61,344 nucleotides of DNA, taken from contig NZ_CANROA010000010.1 of assembly GCF_947632095.1 (NCBI RefSeq), positions 1 to 61,344 on the forward strand, in the 5' to 3' direction. The position numbers and the translations under genes are program-made. Below, piece by piece: positions 57,187 to 61,344 of this stretch; position 1 is the first letter of the stretch; the number at the start of each line of letters is the position of its first letter. This stretch comes from an uncultured Microbacterium sp. Its GTDB lineage: Bacteria; Actinomycetota; Actinomycetes; Actinomycetales; Microbacteriaceae. A model generated the notes under the pieces. That model was not told the origin of the DNA. It did not search any database and saw nothing but the letters and a program-made list of their open reading frames with translations.

Positions 57187-59040
57187 TCACAGCCCGGGTG
57201 TTCCCGCATCCCAAAACGAAACACCCGGGCGCCGCGCTCGATTCGCGCGGCCGACGACTCCTGTTGTAAGCTTTTCTTGTTGCCCCGGGAACGGGGAAAC
57301 AAAACAAGATGGGCCTGTGGCGCAGCTGGTAGCGCACCTGCATGGCATGCAGGGGGTCAGGGGTTCGAGTCCCCTCAGGTCCACCCAAAGTGTCTTACGG
57401 GAACACGCGACATCGAAAGATGTGGTGTGTTCCCGTTTCGCTTCCTTGCCTTCGTCGCCGCCGTCGTGCGCCTCACGGAAGATCGTTGCGAACGGCTCTG
57501 CGAGGTGTGGCCGTAGTTGTTCGTCGTCGGTGATGTCGAGCCGGGTGTAGAAGGCTTGGTTCGCGAGTCGTCGGTCGTCATCGCCCGAGTGGGCGTAGGC
57601 GCGGTGCGCGTCGGTGATCAGGCGCAGGCTGTCGTGGAGGAACGCGCGTCCGCCGGTGTGGTGCTCGCTGTGCTCGGCAAGGCGACGGTTCACGTCCGCC
57701 AGCCCCGCGCGGATTCGATCCTGGTGGCGCTTCAACGTTGTCAGGTCGATGGCGTCGGCGAAGTGCGCCGCGAGGAGCTTGTCGGACTCGGCTTCCAGGC
57801 GTGCCCGGTTCGCGGTCAGGTCCGCGACTTCCTGGTCCTGGCCCGCGTTGCGTTTGTCGAATGCCGCATCAACGTCGGCTGCGAGCCGCTGGTAGGTGGC
57901 GTCGCTGATCGTGAGGGAGGCGTAGGAGTCCGCGACCAGGCGCTCGGCGACGGCGACGGGCACGGCCCGTCGTGTGCAGTTCGTTTTCTTCGCGGCGCGG
58001 CCGGAGCAGATGAAGTAGGCGTAGGTCGTCCCGCGCGGATTCGTGGCGAAATCGAGCAGCATGCGTGACCCGCAGGTGCCGCAGTGCAGGAGTCCTTTGA
58101 GGTGATGTGCGTGCTGAACGTGCCGGGTCATCTTCGCCGTCCGCGCCCGGAGCAGCGACTGCACTTTGTCGAACAGTTCCGGTTCCACGATCGGCTCGTG
58201 CGCGCCGGGATGCAGTGCACCCTTGTAGCGGATCACTCCCGCGTAGTACGGGTTCGTCAGGAGCTTGTAGAGGGTGTTCTTCCCCAGCGGCTTCGAGGGG
58301 CGCTTGGGCGTCGGCACCGTCAGCAACCCCCGTGCTGTCAGCTCACGGAGCAGCCCGGTGACGGAGGTCTCGCCGGTCACGTAGTGCTCGAACGCCCAGG
58401 TGATGAGCGGTGCGCGTTCGGGATCAACCTCAACCGTGCGCACCTCCCTGCCGTTGTCGTCGGTGCGGCGCACGTTGAGGTAACCGATGGGTGCGCGCAT
58501 GGGCGTGCCGCCCTGCGCGACCTTCTGCGTCAGCCCCTTCGTGACCTCGGTGGCGAGGTTGCGACTGTAGAACTCGGCAATGCTCGACATGATGCCGTGC
58601 ACGAGCATCCCCGACGGTGTCTGATCAATCGACTCCGTAGCGGAGACGAGTGTGACGCCCGCATTGATGAGGGCTTCGTGAATCTTCACGTCGTCGGCGC
58701 GGTTGCGGGCGAGGCGGTCGAGCTTATGCACGATGCAGAACTGCACCCGCGTCGCCGCGATGAACGCCAGCATCTCCTGCAGCCCGTCACGGTCGGCGGA
58801 GCGTGCGGACTCGCCCGCGTCGACGAACTCCCGCACGATCCGTGCGCTCAGCTCGTCGGCCTTGCGGTGGTTCGCCTCCCGTTGCGCGGGGATGGAGAAC
58901 CCTTCCTCGGTACCGCCGCGTTCGGCCTGCTCGCGGGTGGAGACACGCAGGTAGGACACGGCCAGCAGCACCGGCTTGTCGCCCGCGCCAGAGCCGACGG
59001 CATCAAGCGGTGTGAGGGTGGGAGCGATGTAGGGGGTCAT
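57187..59040 (-). CDS. Large serine recombinase (integrase)
   Basis: 617-codon frame. Catalytic domain: AVSYLRVSTREQAERGG with Arg32 and Ser34, VQFCIVHKLDRLARNRAD, SIAEFYSRNLATEV. Then a Recombinase domain (GYLNVRR... NTLYKLLTNPYYAGVIRYKG), a zinc ribbon (LLHCGTCGSRMLLDF ... YFICSGRAAKKTNC) and a coiled coil (about 400-470). The genuine protein probably ends near residue 550; the rest (LRGLEPLTPCMPCRC...) is antisense of tRNA-Ala and host DNA, joined by integration. ATG overlaps the upstream gene by ATGA. Confidence 0.9.
   Translation of the reverse strand: MTPYIAPTLTPLDAVGSGAGDKPVLLAVSYLRVSTREQAERGGTEEGFSIPAQREANHRKADELSARIVREFVDAGESARSADRDGLQEMLAFIAATRVQFCIVHKLDRLARNRADDVKIHEALINAGVTLVSATESIDQTPSGMLVHGIMSSIAEFYSRNLATEVTKGLTQKVAQGGTPMRAPIGYLNVRRTDDNGREVRTVEVDPERAPLITWAFEHYVTGETSVTGLLRELTARGLLTVPTPKRPSKPLGKNTLYKLLTNPYYAGVIRYKGALHPGAHEPIVEPELFDKVQSLLRARTAKMTRHVQHAHHLKGLLHCGTCGSRMLLDFATNPRGTTYAYFICSGRAAKKTNCTRRAVPVAVAERLVADSYASLTISDATYQRLAADVDAAFDKRNAGQDQEVADLTANRARLEAESDKLLAAHFADAIDLTTLKRHQDRIRAGLADVNRRLAEHSEHHTGGRAFLHDSLRLITDAHRAYAHSGDDDRRLANQAFYTRLDITDDEQLRPHLAEPFATIFREAHDGGDEGKEAKREHTTSFDVACSRKTLWVDLRGLEPLTPCMPCRCATSCATGPSCFVSPFPGQQEKLTTGVVGRANRARRPGVSFWDAGTPGL
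57311..57383 (+). tRNA. tRNA-Ala (anticodon GGC)
   Basis: Acceptor GGGCCTG/CAGGTCC (one G-T pair), D-arm GCGC/GCGC, anticodon stem CCTGC/GCAGG with loop ATGGCAT (GGC), T-arm AGGGG/CCCCT with TTCGAGT, discriminator A. CCA is only partly matched by the genomic CCC. Its 3' end abuts the recombinase-encoding element. Confidence 0.96.
57398..57435. repeat. Hairpin at the tRNA-Ala/element junction
   Basis: CGGGAACAC / GTGTTCCCG arms (57398-57406, 57427-57435) enclose a second stem ACATC / GATGT with GAAA loop. It lies 15 bp after tRNA-Ala and inside the 3' end of the recombinase frame. It may be a terminator for the tRNA, or part of the element's attachment region. Confidence 0.65.
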
Positions 59041-59372
59041 GCGGTGCTCCTTCGGTGCTGCGCGGGTTTGTCTTCTACTCTGCCTCGCCGGTCTGACATC
59101 AGACTCAGATTCTCAGGGGCCGGAAGACCGTAGGGATCAGGTTGGCCGTCTCGGTAGGCGTCGTAGCGGGTCTGGGTGATGTTCAGCACCCACTCCACCA
59201 GCTTCTCCACATCCGGCTCCGCGCGGCGGATCGTGCGGAGCCGAAGCACCGGATCACTCCCCGCCCCTGAGTCGAGCGCACCCCGGTCTTGCGCCGCGCG
59301 ATGGTGGCGCTGACGGGTCGGGGCTGGGGTCAGGATACTCACCTCAATCTCACGCGACAGCAGGTACGCCAT
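59037..59372 (-). CDS. Small protein coupled to the recombinase
   Basis: 111 residues from the ATG at 59372 (MAYLLSREIEVSILTPAPTR), ending in an ATGA overlap with the recombinase start. Contains RRAEPDVEKLVEWVLNITQTRYDAYRDG, a helical core, then PDPYGLPAPENLSL. Family not recognised. The tight coupling suggests a recombinase accessory, for example a directionality or stability factor, but there is no motif to support that. Confidence 0.65.
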   Translation of the reverse strand: MAYLLSREIEVSILTPAPTRQRHHRAAQDRGALDSGAGSDPVLRLRTIRRAEPDVEKLVEWVLNITQTRYDAYRDGQPDPYGLPAPENLSLMSDRRGRVEDKPAQHRRSTA

Positions 59373-59444
59373 ATCAAGGTAGCACACACTTGGCGTAACG
59401 GCCATTGTTTGAGATGAATCGGAGGTTCCACTACCATCAAGAGC

Positions 59445-60140
59445 ATGAGTCAAGACGTGGAGGACGTTCCCCTGCTGGTCGCTGAAGACCTGCCAGCGGG
59501 CTGGGCGATGCCCGATCCGCCCGTGATCGAATCCTCTGCCGACTCTGTCGCGATCGACGCCGCGCTCAAGTACGACAAGCGGAGATACCCGACGCCGGGG
59601 CCGGACGGAGAACTGCGCGGGTACAACGATGGCCGCGATGGGCGCTGGTTCCTCATCCAGCACGTCCAGTCCTACACCCGCGTGCTGCTGCGGTTGCAAC
59701 GCCAGTACCTTATGCACCAAGAGCCGATGGGTGAAGTGCGGATCACGGGAATCATCTACCTGCCCGAACAGGCCGGTGACCCAGTAGCAAGCCCAATGCT
59801 CCGAAACCTCCCCACGTCCCGGATTGAGGCGGCTATCAACCGCCGCCAGTTCACCGTCACCGGCGCTACCCGCTTCGAAGGTGGCACCCTCACCATGCCG
59901 TCTGGTCGCGTCATGCGATCCGAAGACGTGATGAAACCGCTCGGGAACCCGAAGCGCACACCAGACTTCTACGAAGTCGTCGCCCTGCAACACACGCGCC
60001 TCGTGGACGATGGCGAACCCAACCCCACCGCACGCATGGCCGAGATCAGCCGGGTGCCGCTCTCGACCGCGCAAGGTTGGGTCGCCCGCGCACGCCGCAA
60101 AGGGCTCCTCCCGCCCGGACGCCGAGGCCGCGCCGGATAA
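59445..60140 (+). CDS. Element-encoded protein with C-terminal HTH
   Basis: 231 residues, divergent from the recombinase pair. The N-terminal 150 residues have no motif I recognise; the C-terminal part PTARMAEISRVPLSTAQGWVARARRKGLLPPGRRGRAG is a helix-turn-helix of the kind found in initiator or regulator proteins of actinobacterial integrative elements. It could be a regulator of the element or a replication protein. The 72-bp divergent region holds both promoters. Confidence 0.7.
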   Translation: MSQDVEDVPLLVAEDLPAGWAMPDPPVIESSADSVAIDAALKYDKRRYPTPGPDGELRGYNDGRDGRWFLIQHVQSYTRVLLRLQRQYLMHQEPMGEVRITGIIYLPEQAGDPVASPMLRNLPTSRIEAAINRRQFTVTGATRFEGGTLTMPSGRVMRSEDVMKPLGNPKRTPDFYEVVALQHTRLVDDGEPNPTARMAEISRVPLSTAQGWVARARRKGLLPPGRRGRAG

Positions 60141-60158
60141 CCGGACGAGGCGCAGGGC

Positions 60159-60641
60159 ATGACTAATGTTTCCTTGAGAGGTGCGACGGCGGCAGACCGT
60201 GGGCTGCTCGCGCGGGCGACGCTCGACGACCTGAACTGGAAAAGCCCGCGCTTCACCAGGAGCGAGGTCGAGGACACCCCGCAGTTTCGCCACTACTACG
60301 ACGAGTGGCCGACTGGCGAAGACTTCGGCCTTGTCGCAGAGGACACCACAGGGGTAGCGGTCGCGGCGGTCTGGCTTCGCTACTTCACCGCAGACGGCCC
60401 CGGCTACGGCTTCGTCGCCGCGACCACCCCGGAGCTAAGCATCTGGGTCGATGCCGAGCACCGAGGCCAAGGCATCGGCGGACTGCTTCTGCGCCAGGTG
60501 GCCGAGGTAGCTCGATCCCGTGGCGTTGCTGCGATCAGCCTCTCAGTCGAGGACGGCAACCCCGGCGCGCGACTCTACGTTCGGCACGGGTTCCGACCCG
60601 CACCGAACGGCACACCTGGCTGCCTGCTCATGCAACTCTGA
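60159..60641 (+). CDS. GNAT-family N-acetyltransferase
   Basis: 160 residues. Acetyl-CoA motif A ELSIWVDAEHRGQGIGGLLLRQVAE (RGxGxG/L), then GVAAISLSVEDGNPGARLYVRHGF, the typical end of the fold. Substrate unknown. 18 bp after the HTH gene on the same strand, so perhaps the same transcript. Confidence 0.9.
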   Translation: MTNVSLRGATAADRGLLARATLDDLNWKSPRFTRSEVEDTPQFRHYYDEWPTGEDFGLVAEDTTGVAVAAVWLRYFTADGPGYGFVAATTPELSIWVDAEHRGQGIGGLLLRQVAEVARSRGVAAISLSVEDGNPGARLYVRHGFRPAPNGTPGCLLMQL

Positions 60642-60677
60642 AGCGAGCCTTCCGCCGCCCATCGGCGGGCTTCGTGG

Positions 60678-61085
60678 TCAGTCAATGACGGCGGCAACCG
60701 CTTCGATCTCGACCAACTGGTCGTCGTAGCCGAGCACGGTCACGCCCATCAACGTGCTCGGCACGTCGTGTTTCCCGAAGGCGTCGCGCACGACCTCCCA
60801 CGCCGCTACAAGATTGCTCTGCGACGAGGATGCAACCAGTACCCGCGTGCTGATGACATCCTGGATCGTCGCGCCGGAGGCGGCTAGAGCGCGCTTCATC
60901 GTCTCGACGCACGCGGCAGCCTGGCTCGCGTAGTCGCCGACCGCGACGGTCGCGCCGTGCTCGTCCAGTGGGCATGATCCGGCGAGGAAGATCAGCCGAG
61001 AGTCTTTCGGCGCTGTCGCCGCGTACGCGTACTCGGCAATGTCTGAGAGGTCGGCGGCGCGGATCAGCTGAACAGAACTCGGCAT
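60678..61085 (-). CDS. RidA-family (YjgF) protein
   Basis: 135 residues with IFLAGSCPLDEHGATVAVGDYASQAAACVETMKRAL, STRVLVASSS, and STLMGVTVLGYDDQLVEIEAVAAV. The characteristic catalytic Arg before the VEIE end in canonical RidA is not at its usual place (STLMGVTV), so imine deaminase activity is doubtful. Convergent with the GNAT gene. Confidence 0.85.
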   Translation of the reverse strand: MPSSVQLIRAADLSDIAEYAYAATAPKDSRLIFLAGSCPLDEHGATVAVGDYASQAAACVETMKRALAASGATIQDVISTRVLVASSSQSNLVAAWEVVRDAFGKHDVPSTLMGVTVLGYDDQLVEIEAVAAVID

Positions 61086-61254
61086 GCCCCCATTCTCTCA
61101 GGACAGCTGACGCCGTTGCGTCTGCGCCAACCTGGCCCCACGCTGCCGCCCCTTGTCGCACACTGACACCCACCCACGCACGCACGCACAGCACGCGCAC
61201 CGCGCCCAGTCGCCTGCATCCAGCATCCCCGATTCTCGCCCCTCTCTCAGAATG

Positions 61255-61288
61255 AACGTATCCTAAGTGCCGTAGTTGCTGATACGTT
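61255..61288. repeat. Inverted repeat before a gene leaving the window
   Basis: AACGTATC (61255-61262) and GATACGTT (61281-61288) are perfect 8-bp inverted arms 18 bp apart, 9 bp before an ATG at 61298. The region 61086-61254 holds no gene I can support. A possible operator. Confidence 0.5.
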
Positions 61289-61297
61289 AGATGCCCA

Positions 61298-61344
61298 ATG
61301 AAGCAGCGGAAGGATGGCGGTCGAGGTGCATGGCGGTGTGATCC
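61298..61344 (+). CDS. Possible start of a gene, truncated by the window edge
   Basis: ATG at 61298 opens MKQRKDGGRGAWRCD and stays open to the end. Another ATG at 61291 hits a stop within 17 codons. Fifteen codons are too few to identify the product; listed because it follows the inverted repeat closely. Confidence 0.3.
   Translation, partial: MKQRKDGGRGAWRCD

Larger units (their letters stand above)
57384..61344. mobile_element. Integrated element with a serine recombinase, left part
   Basis: Immediately 3' of tRNA-Ala is a large serine recombinase gene, then a small coupled gene, a divergent HTH protein and cargo-like GNAT and RidA genes. The element continues to the right of the window, so its other end and att copy are not visible. 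Integration at the tRNA 3' end is inferred from position. Confidence 0.7.

Noticed and set aside
57171..57388. Upstream extension of the flavin monooxygenase (MGGPEGTRTPDP...)
   Set aside because: It is translated from the antisense of tRNA-Ala; the protein has a normal FAD-binding start at 57170.

Overview
The window is GC-rich, uses many GTG/TTG starts and tight ATGA/GTGA overlaps, and carries an actinobacterial housekeeping gene order (lepA-DUF1990-hemW-hrcA-dnaJ-rsmE-...-HIT-phoH-ybeY-CBS protein-era-leuA-recO-uppS; dus-dgt-dnaG; rpsT/holA-comEC-comEA/leuS). I infer a Microbacteriaceae chromosome, probably Microbacterium-like; the family is an inference from gene order and style, not a search.

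Left end (1-11,237): part of a siphovirus-type prophage, read mostly right to left. A divergent control region (10,866-10,975) separates a Cro/CI-type repressor (+) from an excisionase-like HTH gene and a replication initiator (-). Then come short genes in a continuous chain of 1-4 bp overlaps, HNH endonuclease, large terminase, portal, a fused prohead protease-major capsid protein, connector and tail genes, and a short tape measure protein. The late genes leave the window on the left; no integrase or lysis gene is inside it. The phage ends at the 3' end of tRNA-Asn(GTT), the likely attachment site. Inside the replication gene are three near-identical palindromic repeats, read in two different codon frames, next to a perfect DnaA box and an AT-richer stretch: a convincing phage origin.

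Middle (11,238-57,310): host chromosome. On the minus strand are an orphan ABC ATPase, dnaG, dgt and dus; then after a few plus-strand genes the long uppS-to-lepA block. leuA has a leaderless leader peptide with four consecutive Leu codons and a hairpin (attenuator). hrcA-dnaJ has a CIRCE operator. Two genes in this block are broken: a zinc-type/quinone oxidoreductase (two frameshifts) and a DUF2510-transglutaminase protein (two frameshifts plus a nonsense codon in the catalytic His motif). A dipeptide/oligopeptide ABC operon (two permeases, a double ATPase, a lipoprotein) lies between lepA and rpsT. DNA-uptake genes comEC/comEA with holA, then leuS and pabB follow, then DedA, an App1-like phosphatase-domain protein, a GH3 glycosidase, an NAD(P)-binding protein, a DUF2804 remnant and a flavin monooxygenase.

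Right end (57,311-61,344): tRNA-Ala(GGC) whose 3' end abuts a second mobile element. It carries a large serine recombinase whose reading frame runs through the tRNA, a small gene translationally coupled to it, a divergent HTH protein, a GNAT acetyltransferase, a RidA-like protein and an inverted repeat in front of a gene that leaves the window.

Several host genes show a TANNNT-type -10 hexamer exactly 6-7 bases before the start codon, i.e. leaderless transcripts.
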